A stretch of 64,000 nucleotides of DNA from Pseudomonas azadiae. Lineage in GTDB: Bacteria; Pseudomonadota; Gammaproteobacteria; Pseudomonadales; Pseudomonadaceae. The translations under genes were made by a program, and so were the position numbers. This document shows, piece after piece, positions 17,671 to 26,153 of this stretch; the first letter of the stretch is position 1; each line of letters begins with the position of its first letter. Location: positions 1-64,000 of the forward strand of contig NZ_JAHSTY010000002.1 in NCBI RefSeq assembly GCF_019145355.1. The letters are read 5' to 3'. The notes beneath the pieces are model-generated. The model ran no database searches, had not been told where the DNA came from, and was given only the letters and a program-made list of their open reading frames with translations.

Positions 17671-17752
17671 TTGATCGTTTTTGAGCCTGTCATATACTCG
17701 GCAGTTCAACACCGCTCACTCAACAATAAAAATGCATGTGGGAGTAAGACAG
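17671..17752 (+). promoter_or_regulatory. Promoter and leader of the cold-shock gene
   Basis: TTGATC (17671-17676) and TATACT (17693-17698) are separated by 16 bases and form a good sigma-70-type promoter. It leaves an untranslated leader of about 50 bases, CA-rich and ending in GGGAGTAAGACAG before the ATG. Cold-shock genes often have longer regulatory leaders; this one is short. Confidence 0.6.
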
Positions 17753-17962
17753 ATGGCAGAGCGCGAAACCGGTAACGTGAAGTGGTTCAACGATGCAAAG
17801 GGCTATGGGTTTATCCAGCGCGACGACGGCAAGGATGTGTTCGTACACTACCGCGCCATTCGCGGTGAGGGCCATCGCTCCCTGGCGGAGGGTCAGCAGG
17901 TGGAATACGCCGTGGTGACCGGCGAGAAGGGCTTGCAGGCGGAGGATGTGGTGGGTCTGTAA
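17753..17962 (+). CDS. Cold-shock domain protein (CspA family)
   Basis: The 69-residue single cold-shock domain protein binds single-stranded RNA/DNA. RNP-1 (KGYGFI) and RNP-2 (DVFVHY) are intact, and the N-terminus [11 protein letters not shown] is canonical. The start at ATG 17753 gives the standard length; earlier in-frame starts lie upstream of or within the promoter. It is monocistronic, followed by a REP doublet. Which cold-shock paralogue this is, and whether it responds to cold, cannot be told from sequence. Confidence 0.94.
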   Translation: MAERETGNVKWFNDAKGYGFIQRDDGKDVFVHYRAIRGEGHRSLAEGQQVEYAVVTGEKGLQAEDVVGL

Positions 17963-17987
17963 AAACCTTGGTTTGGTAACCCAACCC

Positions 17988-18076
17988 ATGTGGGAGCTGG
18001 CTTGCCTGCGATAGCATCACTGCGGTCTTACTGACAGACCGAGGTGTCTGCATCGCAGGCAAGCCAGCTCCCACAT
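17988..18076. repeat. REP doublet (REPIN-like)
   Basis: Perfect 25-base arms (17988-18012 and 18052-18076) begin ATGTGGGAGCTGGCTTGCCT and face each other around a 39-base spacer. The same arm sequence recurs in other gaps of this window. It lies downstream of the cold-shock gene. Confidence 0.9.
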
Positions 18077-18100
18077 TTTGATTGGGTTAGCAGGTTTGGA

Positions 18101-18478
18101 TCAGGCGGTTTTCCAAGTGATCTCTTCTTCACCGTCCGCGCTGATGCGCATCCAGCGATCAGCGCTTTCTTCACCTTCTTCCTCAACCCAGGTCCCCGGT
18201 GCGCAACGCACTTCCACGTTCAGCGCGGCAAACGCGGCGCGGGCGCAGGCGATGTCGTCGTCCCATGGGGTCTGGTCGCTTTCCAGGTACAGGCTGTTCC
18301 ATTTGCCTACCGCTTTGGGCAACCAGGTCACCGGCACGGTGCCAGCCTTGCACTTGTAGGTCTGGCCCTTCTGGACCCAGTCGGTGCACGGGCCCAAGGC
18401 GGCGCCCAGCCAGGCGGCGATCGCTTTGTGGTCGACGTCGGTGTCCTTCAGGTAAATCTCGATATCGGGTTGGCGCAT
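18101..18478 (-). CDS. Conserved hypothetical protein, 125 aa
   Basis: The start at ATG 18478 (MRQPDIEIYLKDTDVD) follows GAGG at a good distance; an upstream in-frame start is less likely. The protein is acidic and tryptophan-rich, with no signal or membrane segment. A homologous gene sits in the same place between the cold-shock gene and rlmA in other pseudomonads, which supports it being real. I cannot assign a function. Confidence 0.8.
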   Translation of the reverse strand: MRQPDIEIYLKDTDVDHKAIAAWLGAALGPCTDWVQKGQTYKCKAGTVPVTWLPKAVGKWNSLYLESDQTPWDDDIACARAAFAALNVEVRCAPGTWVEEEGEESADRWMRISADGEEEITWKTA

Positions 18479-18526
18479 GGATGTTCCTCGTTGCGGGATT
18501 CGAAAATCCATTCGCGGAAAAGTCGG

Positions 18527-19336
18527 TTATTGAAGCACGAAATAGTCGTAGCGCATCGACACAGTGACCAGCAGCGGTTCGGCCGCCTCGATCACCTGGT
18601 TGCGGCGCTCGGCACTGGCGCGCCAGCCGTGGGGCGTCATCGCCAGCAGGTTGGCGCGGTCCTGGGGTTTGGCCAGGCTCAGCGTGAATGCCAGGGTTTC
18701 GCTGTGCGCCAGGCTCATGCCGTCCGGTACCAGGGCCAGGTGCTTGTCGTCGGTGTACTCACGCACTTCGTCGTACAGGCGTTCGCGCAGTTCCATCAGG
18801 TGGCCGCTGGTCGGCCCGACCTTCATCAAGCCGCCGCCCGGGCTGAGCAGTCGCTTGGCCTCCTGCCAGTCCAGCGGGCTGAACACGCTGGCCAGGAACT
18901 GGCAGCTGGCATCGGCCAAGGGCACGCGGGCCATGCTGGCGATCAACCAGGTCAGCGCCGGGTTGCGCTTGCAGGCGCGCTTGACCGCTTCCCTGGAGAT
19001 GTCCAGCGCATAGCCGTCGGCGTGGGGCAGGGCCTCGGCAAGCTGTGCGGTGTAGTAACCCTCGCCACAACCGATGTCGACCCAGCGCGCCGGGGCACGC
19101 TCGGCGGCCAGCTCGGCCAGGCGCCTGGCCACCGGGGCGTAGTGCCCGGCGTTGAGAAAGTCGCGGCGCGCCTCGACCATCGCCAGGTTATCGCCCGGGT
19201 CGCGGCTGTTCTTGTGCTGCACCGGCAACAGGTTCAGATAACCCTGGCGCGCGCGGTCGAAACGGTGCCCGGCAGGGCAGGCCACGCCATTGTCCACCGC
19301 GTTGAGCGGTGCGCTGCAAATGGGGCAGGCGAGCAT
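18527..19336 (-). CDS. rlmA: 23S rRNA (guanine745-N1)-methyltransferase-like protein
   Basis: The 269-residue protein has an N-terminal zinc-finger with C4, C7, C20 and H24 (CPICSAPL, CPAGHRF), followed by a SAM-binding Rossmann fold (WVDIGCGEGYYTAQLAE). This is the RlmA (RrmA) layout, an enzyme that methylates G745 of 23S rRNA. The ATG overlaps the dapE stop by one base, so the pair is translationally coupled. Pseudomonads place this gene directly after dapE. Confidence 0.9.
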   Translation of the reverse strand: MLACPICSAPLNAVDNGVACPAGHRFDRARQGYLNLLPVQHKNSRDPGDNLAMVEARRDFLNAGHYAPVARRLAELAAERAPARWVDIGCGEGYYTAQLAEALPHADGYALDISREAVKRACKRNPALTWLIASMARVPLADASCQFLASVFSPLDWQEAKRLLSPGGGLMKVGPTSGHLMELRERLYDEVREYTDDKHLALVPDGMSLAHSETLAFTLSLAKPQDRANLLAMTPHGWRASAERRNQVIEAAEPLLVTVSMRYDYFVLQ

Positions 19337-20487
19337 CAGGCGAGCAACTTGATCAGGGTCTGGTAATAGATTTCGGTCAACACATCGAGGTCACTGGCGA
19401 GAATGCGCTCGTTGACCTGGTGGATCGTCGCGTTGACCGGGCCCAGCTCGACCACCTGGGTGCCAAGGGTCGCGATGAAACGCCCATCGGAGGTGCCACC
19501 GCTGGTGGAGGCCTTGGTCTCACGCCCGGTGATGGCCTTGATGCTCGATGACACCGCATCCAGCAGCGCACCCGGTTCGGTGAGGAACGGCAGGCCCGAC
19601 AGCGCCCACTCCACGTGCCAGTCCAGGCCATGCTTGTCGAGAATTGCCGCAACGCGTTGTTGCAGGCCTTCGACGGTCGATTCGGTCGAGAAGCGGAAGT
19701 TGAACACCGCGGTCAGGTCACCGGGGATCACGTTGGTCGCGCCGGTGCCGGAATTGAGGTTGGAGATCTGGAAGCTGGTCGGCGGGAAAAACGTGTTGCC
19801 GTCATCCCAATGCTCGGCGGCCAGTTCCGCCAAGGCCGGCGCCGCCAGGTGGATCGGGTTCTTCGCCAGGTGCGGGTAGGCCACGTGACCTTGCACACCG
19901 CGTACGGTCAGGGTCGCGCCGAGGGAGCCGCGCCGGCCGTTCTTGACCACATCGCCCACCAGCGTGGTGCTCGAGGGTTCGCCGACGATGCACCAGTCCA
20001 GGCGCTCCTTGCGCGCGGCCAGGCGTTCGATCACGGCCTTGGTGCCGTGATGCGCCGGGCCTTCTTCATCGCTGGTGATCAGGAACGCCACCGAACCCTT
20101 GTGGTCGGGATAGTCGCTGACGAAACGCTCCGCAGCGACCAGCATCGCCGCCAGGCTGCCTTTCATGTCCGCCGCGCCACGCCCGCAGAGCATGCCGTGT
20201 TCATCGATCAGTGCGTCGAACGGGTCGTTCTGCCACGCCTGCACCGGGCCGGTCGGCACCACGTCGGTGTGGCCGGCAAAACACAGCACCGGGCCGTCGT
20301 GTTTGCCATGGGTGGCCCAGAAGTTGTCCACCTCGACGATGCGCATCGGCTCGAGCGCAAACCCGGCATCGCCCAGGCGCTGCATCATCAGCTTCTGGCA
20401 ATCGGCGTCGATCGGCGTGACCGACGGGCGACGGATCAGGTCGATGGCAAGTTGAAGGGTCGGCGAAAGGTCGGCATGGGCCGTCAT
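19336..20487 (-). CDS. dapE: Succinyl-diaminopimelate desuccinylase
   Basis: The 383-residue M20-family zinc hydrolase converts N-succinyl-LL-diaminopimelate to LL-diaminopimelate and succinate in lysine and peptidoglycan precursor synthesis. Metal-site motifs are [26 protein letters not shown] and ITSDEEGPA. The start at ATG 20487 gives the usual length. It is coupled to rlmA downstream. The same pathway is represented by dapD and dapC elsewhere in the window. Confidence 0.96.
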   Translation of the reverse strand: MTAHADLSPTLQLAIDLIRRPSVTPIDADCQKLMMQRLGDAGFALEPMRIVEVDNFWATHGKHDGPVLCFAGHTDVVPTGPVQAWQNDPFDALIDEHGMLCGRGAADMKGSLAAMLVAAERFVSDYPDHKGSVAFLITSDEEGPAHHGTKAVIERLAARKERLDWCIVGEPSSTTLVGDVVKNGRRGSLGATLTVRGVQGHVAYPHLAKNPIHLAAPALAELAAEHWDDGNTFFPPTSFQISNLNSGTGATNVIPGDLTAVFNFRFSTESTVEGLQQRVAAILDKHGLDWHVEWALSGLPFLTEPGALLDAVSSSIKAITGRETKASTSGGTSDGRFIATLGTQVVELGPVNATIHQVNERILASDLDVLTEIYYQTLIKLLA

Positions 20488-20556
20488 GGGGAAACTCCGG
20501 GAAGCATTGTATGGGCGCTGGACGAATGTACAGAATCTGAAACGACGCAGGTCCAC

Positions 20557-20645
20557 TGTGGGAGCGGGCTTGCTCGCGAATGCGGTGGTTCAGTTAAAAC
20601 ATCTGTGACTGACACACCGCATTCGCGAGCAAGCCCGCTCCCACA
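20557..20645. repeat. REP doublet, GAGCGGGC variant
   Basis: Perfect 31-base arms (20557-20587 and 20615-20645) start TGTGGGAGCGGGCTTGCTCG and are separated by 27 bases. The arm sequence differs from the GAGCTGGC class found elsewhere in the window. It lies between dapE and ndvB. Confidence 0.9.
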
Positions 20646-20695
20646 AGGGAACTCAGCGCCTGCCAGGTCTCACAAACGGCCGTTATCTTATAGCA

Positions 20696-20720
20696 AAACG
20701 GCGGCCACAGGCCGCCGTTT
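20696..20720 (-). terminator. Terminator hairpin of ndvB
   Basis: AAACGGCGGCC (20696-20706) pairs with GGCCGCCGTTT (20710-20720) around ACA. It lies 19 bases past the ndvB stop and gives a stable stem ending in T on the minus strand. Confidence 0.7.
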
Positions 20721-20738
20721 AGTGCATTGCGCAAGTTT

Positions 20739-23330
20739 TTACAGCGGCGTAACAGGCTCAACCTTCACCGAAGGTTTCGGCAGCGAAGACAGGAAAGCCA
20801 TGATCAGCGCCGCCACATACGGCAGCGACTGCACCAGCAACATCACCACCCAGAAGCGCATGTCATTGCTTGGCAGGCCCTGCACCAGGTAGATCCCCAG
20901 CGCCGCGCCCCACAACAGCAGCATGATGAACATTTCCTCACGGGCTTCGGAAATCGCCACCCAGAAACCGTGGTTATCCGCGTTTTTCGGTGTACGAAAG
21001 AACGGAATGCTGGTGGTGAAGAAACCATACAGCACCGCCTTGGCGATGGTGTGCGACAACGCCAGGCCGGCCAGGGCCGCGCAGAACGCGTCCTTGAGAT
21101 TCACGCCGACGGCGCGGCGGTACAGGAAGATGATCTTGCCCACCTTGAACACGAACAGCGCCAATGGCGGGATCGCGAAAATCAGCAGCGGCGGATCAAC
21201 CCGCGTCGGCACGATGATCATCGCCGCCGACCACAACAGAGCGCCGACGGTGAAGAAGATGTTCATGCCATCCGCCACCCACGGCAACCAGCCCGCAAGG
21301 AAGTGGTAGCGCTGGCCACGGGTCAGTTCGGTGTCCTTGCCGCGCAACAGGCTGGCGGTGTGGCGCTTGATGATCTGGATCGCGCCGTAGGCCCAGCGGA
21401 AACGCTGTTTCTTGAAGTCGATGAACGTATCCGGCATCAAGCCCTTGCCGTAGCTGTCGTGGTAATACGCCGCCGACAGACCTTTCTCGAATACGCGCAG
21501 GCCCAGTTCGGCGTCTTCGCAGATACACCAATCGGCCCAGCCCAGTTCTTCGAGCACCGAGCGGCGGGTCATGGTCATGGTGCCGTGCTGGATGATCGCG
21601 TCGCGGTCGTTGCGGGTGACCATGCCGATGTGGAAGAAGCCCTTGTATTCGGCGTAGCAGAGCTTCTTGAAGGTGCTTTCGTTCTGGTCGCGATAATCCT
21701 GGGGCGATTGCACCACGGCGATTTTCGGGTCGGCGAAATGCGGCACCATGTGCTTGAGCCAGTTCGGTGACACGCAGTAGTCGGAGTCGATCACCGCGAT
21801 CACTTCGGCGTCCTTGGCGGTATGCGGGATCAGGTAGTTCAGCGCGCCACCCTTGAAACCGGCCAGGGGCGCGACGTGGAAGAACTTGAAGCGCGGGCCG
21901 AGGGTTTCGCAGTAGTCGCGCACCGGCTCCCACACCGCCGGGTCCTTGGTGTTGTTGTCGATGATCAGGACTTCATAGTCCGGATAATCAAGAGCAGCAA
22001 GAGCGTCAAGAGTCTGTTTGACCATGTCCGGCGGTTCGTTGTAGCACGGCACATGGATCGATACTTTCGGGCGGTAGTCCGAATCACCCTCTACCGGCAG
22101 GAATTCACGCCGGCGCTTGTGGGTCCATACCGCTTCCGCCAGTTCGTGAGCTTCGGTCAGCAACACGATAAACACGCCCAGAGCGCCGAGGGCCAAGAGG
22201 ATGCCCACGGTGACGCTGAACCAGGTGCTGTATTGCTGGCTGTAGTCGTAGCCGATCCACACCAGCACCGAACCGCACAGGAACGCGATAAAGGTGAGGA
22301 AGGTCCGGCCACGCTGGCGCAGTGCCGAGCCGTCAATCATCAACAGCGTCAGGGACAGCAGCGCGAGCACCACCGAACCGATGGCCAGTACGCGCCATTG
22401 CGGGATCGCGACCACCGGCCCTTCAAAGTTGAATTTCTGCTGGCGCGCGGCGTTGAACACGCCCCAGTAAGCGCCCGCCGAGCCTTCGTCGCTGACCTTC
22501 CAGGGCTGGTCGAAGGCCTCGATCACGAAGTAGTTGAAGCCCTGGCGGTTGAGCTTGTTCACCAGGGTGCGCAGGTAAATGGCCTGGTCTGCCGGCGACG
22601 TTTCATTCCCACCGCGCATGCGTCCGTTACTCGGCCAGCCAATTTCCGACAGCAGCAGCGGCTTTTTCGGGAACAGTTTCTTCAGGTCCCTGGCGCGGTC
22701 GAGCACGTACTGGCCGGCCTTGTCCATCGGGATGTATTCCCAGAACGGCAGGATGTGCGCGGCGATCAGGTCGACGTGCTTGGCCAGCTGTGGGTTCTTT
22801 TCCCAGATGTGCCATTGCTCGGACGTCGTCACCGGTACTTTCACGGCGGCGCGCACCCGGTCCAGCAGCACGATCAGCGCCTCGGGAGTAATCTCTTCAC
22901 GGAACAGGGCTTCGTTACCGACCACCACGCGCACGACACTGCGCGAGCTGTTGGCGATTTCGATGGCGCGCTGGATTTCCCGCTCGTTGCGTTCAAGGTC
23001 CGGGCTGATCCAGATCCCCAGCGTCACGCGCAAACCGAATTCTTCCGCCAGCTTGGGAATATCGCCCAGCGTACCGTCGACCGAGTAGGTACGGATGTTG
23101 TCCGTCAGCTTGCTCATGATCTCGAGGTCGCGACGCATCTCGTCGTCGCTCGGGTACTGGGCTTTTTGTGGGTACTGGCCCTGCTGGAACGGCGAGTAGG
23201 AGAACCCGGAGATCTGCTCAGGCCAGTTAGGGGCGGTGACCGGGCGGTTGATCAACGCCCAGAAACCGGTGAACAGCGCGGCAATTGCCAGCACGATCAC
23301 CAGGTTGAGTCCAAATTTACGCGATGCCAT
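20739..23330 (-). CDS. ndvB: Membrane glucosyltransferase with GH17-like domain (cyclic glucan)
   Basis: The 863-residue protein starts at ATG 23330 (MASRKFGLNLVIVL). An N-terminal membrane segment is followed by a periplasmic glycoside hydrolase family 17-like domain (about residues 35-310), then several membrane helices and a GT2 glycosyltransferase (about 420-690) with VIDSDYCVSPNW and QRFRWAYG. This matches the pseudomonad NdvB type, tied to periplasmic (1,3)-beta-glucans and biofilm antibiotic tolerance in P. aeruginosa. The position beside dapE agrees. The GH17-like part may act as a transglucosidase closing or branching the glucan. Confidence 0.85.
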   Translation of the reverse strand: MASRKFGLNLVIVLAIAALFTGFWALINRPVTAPNWPEQISGFSYSPFQQGQYPQKAQYPSDDEMRRDLEIMSKLTDNIRTYSVDGTLGDIPKLAEEFGLRVTLGIWISPDLERNEREIQRAIEIANSSRSVVRVVVGNEALFREEITPEALIVLLDRVRAAVKVPVTTSEQWHIWEKNPQLAKHVDLIAAHILPFWEYIPMDKAGQYVLDRARDLKKLFPKKPLLLSEIGWPSNGRMRGGNETSPADQAIYLRTLVNKLNRQGFNYFVIEAFDQPWKVSDEGSAGAYWGVFNAARQQKFNFEGPVVAIPQWRVLAIGSVVLALLSLTLLMIDGSALRQRGRTFLTFIAFLCGSVLVWIGYDYSQQYSTWFSVTVGILLALGALGVFIVLLTEAHELAEAVWTHKRRREFLPVEGDSDYRPKVSIHVPCYNEPPDMVKQTLDALAALDYPDYEVLIIDNNTKDPAVWEPVRDYCETLGPRFKFFHVAPLAGFKGGALNYLIPHTAKDAEVIAVIDSDYCVSPNWLKHMVPHFADPKIAVVQSPQDYRDQNESTFKKLCYAEYKGFFHIGMVTRNDRDAIIQHGTMTMTRRSVLEELGWADWCICEDAELGLRVFEKGLSAAYYHDSYGKGLMPDTFIDFKKQRFRWAYGAIQIIKRHTASLLRGKDTELTRGQRYHFLAGWLPWVADGMNIFFTVGALLWSAAMIIVPTRVDPPLLIFAIPPLALFVFKVGKIIFLYRRAVGVNLKDAFCAALAGLALSHTIAKAVLYGFFTTSIPFFRTPKNADNHGFWVAISEAREEMFIMLLLWGAALGIYLVQGLPSNDMRFWVVMLLVQSLPYVAALIMAFLSSLPKPSVKVEPVTPL

Positions 23331-23547
23331 GGCTATTTCGGGTTCCAAAGGGTGTGGAACGAAAAGAGGTGTCGGCCTGCGCCAACCGGCGCGCATCCTA
23401 CACCGGCCTTTCCCTGAGCGTACAGCAGACAGAGAAAAACCGGACGTTAGTCCGCGAATGTTTATCTAAGTTCTCAACTTGTCACTTGTCGCTTAAAACT
23501 TGCCGCTGCGTAGCCCATAATGCGCGCCGGTTTTTAGGGTAATGGTC

Positions 23548-24357
23548 ATGAGCACAGAAGATCCGCGGTTTGCAGGCGTCGCCCGCTTGTATGGCATTGA
23601 AGGCCTGGAACGCTTGAAAGCGGCCCATGTGGCGATCGTCGGCGTTGGCGGGGTAGGCTCGTGGGCGGCGGAAGCGATGGCCCGTTGCGGGGTGGGCGAG
23701 ATTTCGCTGTTCGACCTGGACGACGTCTGCGTGAGCAACAGCAACCGCCAGTTGCACGCGCTGGACAGCACCGTCGGCAAGCCCAAGGTCGACGTGATGG
23801 CCGAGCGCCTGCGCGGCATCAACCCGGATTGCACGGTGCATGCGGTGGCGGACTTCGTGACCCGCGACACCATGGCCGAGTACATCACCCCCGATATCGA
23901 CTGCCTAATCGACTGCATCGACGCCGTCAACGCCAAGGCGGCGCTGATCGCCTGGTGCAAGCGGCGCAAGATCCAGATCATCACTACCGGCGGTGCTGGC
24001 GGGCAGATCGACCCGACGCTGATCCAGGTGTGCGACCTGAACCGTACGTTCAATGACCCGCTGGCGTCGAAAGTGCGCTCCACCCTGCGCCGTGATTACG
24101 GCTTCTCGCGCACCGTCACCCGCCATTACAGCGTGCCCTGCGTGTTTTCCACCGAGCAGCTGCGTTATCCGAAACCCGATGGCAGCATTTGTTTGCAGAA
24201 GAGTTTTGTCGGGGACGGGGTGAAGCTGGACTGCGCCGGTGGGTTTGGTGCGGTGATGATGGTGACCGCCACGTTCGGCATGGTGGCGGCGACCAAGGCA
24301 GTGGACAAGATCGTGGCCGGGGTGCGCAGGCCGTCGGAGCGGGTCAAACCCACTTAA
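23548..24357 (+). CDS. tcdA: tRNA threonylcarbamoyladenosine dehydratase
   Basis: The 269-residue E1/ThiF-like ATP-dependent enzyme cyclises t6A37 to ct6A37 in tRNA. The nucleotide-binding motif is VGVGGVGSWAAEAMARCG, followed by the family signatures DLDDVCVSNSNRQ and ITTGGAGGQIDPT. I take ATG 23548 because AGGG at 23536-23539 is correctly spaced, unlike for ATG 23542. It is convergent with the csdE/csdA pair. TcdA (CsdL) is known to work with CsdA and CsdE in E. coli, so the neighbourhood makes functional sense. Confidence 0.93.
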   Translation: MSTEDPRFAGVARLYGIEGLERLKAAHVAIVGVGGVGSWAAEAMARCGVGEISLFDLDDVCVSNSNRQLHALDSTVGKPKVDVMAERLRGINPDCTVHAVADFVTRDTMAEYITPDIDCLIDCIDAVNAKAALIAWCKRRKIQIITTGGAGGQIDPTLIQVCDLNRTFNDPLASKVRSTLRRDYGFSRTVTRHYSVPCVFSTEQLRYPKPDGSICLQKSFVGDGVKLDCAGGFGAVMMVTATFGMVAATKAVDKIVAGVRRPSERVKPT

Positions 24358-24382
24358 ACCTTAGATATCTACACCGCCCAAA

Positions 24383-24473
24383 ATGTGGGAGCTGGCTTGC
24401 CTGCGATAGCGGTCTATCAGTCACAGTAGTAGTGACTGACCCACCGCTATCGCAGGCAAGCCAGCTCCCACAT
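24383..24473. repeat. REP doublet between tcdA and csdE
   Basis: ATGTGGGAGCTGGCTTGCCT at the left end and its inverted copy at the right end enclose a loop that also has internal pairing (CAGTCAC with GTGACTG). It touches the csdE stop codon and lies between convergent genes. Confidence 0.9.
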
Positions 24474-24887
24474 TCAGTTTTGTGTAAGGCTCAATTCGCG
24501 CATACGTTGCAGCACCGCATTCAGGCCATTGCTGCGCGACGGTGACAATTGGCGGGCAAGCCCCAGTTGTGCAAACCACTGCGGCAAATCAACCGCCTGC
24601 AACTCAGCCGCCGACAAGCCATTGACCCGCGCCAGCAACAACGCCACCAACCCGCGAATCATCCGCGCGTCGCTGCTCGCGGCGAACTGCCAATGGCCAT
24701 CGTGCAGGCGACCCACCAGCCACACCAGGCTTTCACAGCCCTGTACCCGATTGGCCTCGACCTTCTCCTCATCGGCCAAGGCGGGCAAGCGTTCGCCCCA
24801 TTGCATCAGCATGCGTGCGCGCTGTTCCCAACTGCCGACGGCTTGAAAAGCCTCCAGCGCGTTGGCGGCTTCACTGGGCAAACTCAT
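24474..24887 (-). CDS. csdE: SufE-family sulfur acceptor (CsdE)
   Basis: The 137-residue protein belongs to the SufE/CsdE family that accepts persulfide sulfur from a cysteine desulfurase. The acceptor cysteine is C51 in VQGCESLVWL. It overlaps the csdA gene by four bases (ATGA), so the two are co-translated. Together with tcdA across the REP doublet they form the Csd sulfur-relay set. The assignment as CsdE rather than SufE rests on this context and the lack of other suf genes. Confidence 0.88.
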   Translation of the reverse strand: MSLPSEAANALEAFQAVGSWEQRARMLMQWGERLPALADEEKVEANRVQGCESLVWLVGRLHDGHWQFAASSDARMIRGLVALLLARVNGLSAAELQAVDLPQWFAQLGLARQLSPSRSNGLNAVLQRMRELSLTQN

Positions 24888-26089
24888 CGCAGCATGTCCA
24901 AGGCCTGGTCCAGCGCTTCAAAGAAACGTTCCAGGTCATCGGAGTCGTTATACAGCGCCAGGGACACACGGATCGCCCCCGACAACTGCATCGCCTTGAG
25001 CAGCGGCATTGCGCAGTGATGGCCGGCGCGTACGGCAATGCCTTGCTCGGTAAGCAAGTGCGCAAGATCGGCGTTATGCACGCCATCGACGACAAAGCTG
25101 ACCAAGGCCACCTCGGGCGACCCGAGCACGTGCACGCCATTGCGCGCTTTCAGGCCGCGCAGCAGATAGTCGTGCAGGGACGCTTCATGGGCGATCACCG
25201 CCTGCTGATCCAGTGAACTGAGATAGTCCAGGCTGGCACCCAGGCCGATCACGCCGGCAATCGGCGGCGTGCCCGCTTCAAAGCCCAGCGGCGCCGGGCG
25301 AAAGCTGGCGCTTTGGTAGTCCGCCTGTTGCACCATCTCGCCGCCAAACTGCCAGTGGCGCAGGTGGTGCAGGGCTTCGTTGCGGCCGAACAACGCGCCG
25401 ACGCCGTCCGGGCCGTACAGTTTGTGGCTGGAAAACACATAAAAGTCGCAGCCCAGGGCCTGTACGTCATGGCGGCCGTGGACAACGCCTTGGGCGCCGT
25501 CGACTACCGTCAGTGCGCCGTGTGGCTGGGCCAGTGCCAGCAAGGCCGGCAGCGGCTGCCAGGCGCCGAGCACGTTGGACAATTGGCTCACCGCCAACAG
25601 GCGGGTGCGTGGGCCGATCAGCTCGGCCGCCGCTTGCAGGTCGATCACGCCGTCATCATCCAGTGGCAGTACCACCAGCGTCAGCGCGCGACGTTTGGCC
25701 AGTTGCTGCCAGGGCAACAGGTTGGCGTGGTGCTCCAGGGCGCTGATGACAATTTCATCGCCCGCATTGAATAAGTGCTCAAGGCCGTAGGCCAAGAGGT
25801 TCAGCGCAGAGGTCGCGCCATGGGTGAACACAATTTGCCCGCTGTCACCTGCGTTCAACCATTGCGCGACCTTGCTGCGGCTGTCTTCGAACGCCTGGGT
25901 CGCATGGGCACCTGGCAAATGCTGGGCACGGTGCACATTGGCTGCGCCATTGGCGTAGTAATGGCTGATGGCATCCAGCAGGGGCTGGGGCTTTTGCGTG
26001 GTGGCGGCGTTGTCCAGGTAAGTCTGGTCTTGCCGTTGCAGGGTGGCGATGGCCGGGAAATCGGCGCGCCAGGGGGAGGGCACTCGCAT
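24884..26089 (-). CDS. csdA: Cysteine desulfurase (CsdA/SufS family)
   Basis: The 401-residue fold-type I PLP enzyme removes sulfur from L-cysteine as a persulfide. The PLP lysine is K223 in FSSHKLYGPDGVGALFG, and the catalytic cysteine is C359 in RAGHHCAMPLLKAM, typical of the CsdA/SufS group. The start is ATG 26089; the in-frame TTG at 26098 is less likely. It is followed directly by csdE and lies downstream of dapD. Confidence 0.92.
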   Translation of the reverse strand: MRVPSPWRADFPAIATLQRQDQTYLDNAATTQKPQPLLDAISHYYANGAANVHRAQHLPGAHATQAFEDSRSKVAQWLNAGDSGQIVFTHGATSALNLLAYGLEHLFNAGDEIVISALEHHANLLPWQQLAKRRALTLVVLPLDDDGVIDLQAAAELIGPRTRLLAVSQLSNVLGAWQPLPALLALAQPHGALTVVDGAQGVVHGRHDVQALGCDFYVFSSHKLYGPDGVGALFGRNEALHHLRHWQFGGEMVQQADYQSASFRPAPLGFEAGTPPIAGVIGLGASLDYLSSLDQQAVIAHEASLHDYLLRGLKARNGVHVLGSPEVALVSFVVDGVHNADLAHLLTEQGIAVRAGHHCAMPLLKAMQLSGAIRVSLALYNDSDDLERFFEALDQALDMLR

Positions 26090-26153
26090 GGTGTTCAAGA
26101 CTCGTATAAGCGAGCCCCAGGGTCGGGGCCCGCTAGTGGCATCGAGTGGCTGC

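Noticed and set aside
17988..18076. The repeated GTGGGAGCTGGCTTGCC elements as a CRISPR array.
   Set aside because: They occur as single inverted pairs at scattered gene ends, not as regularly spaced direct repeats, and no cas genes are present.
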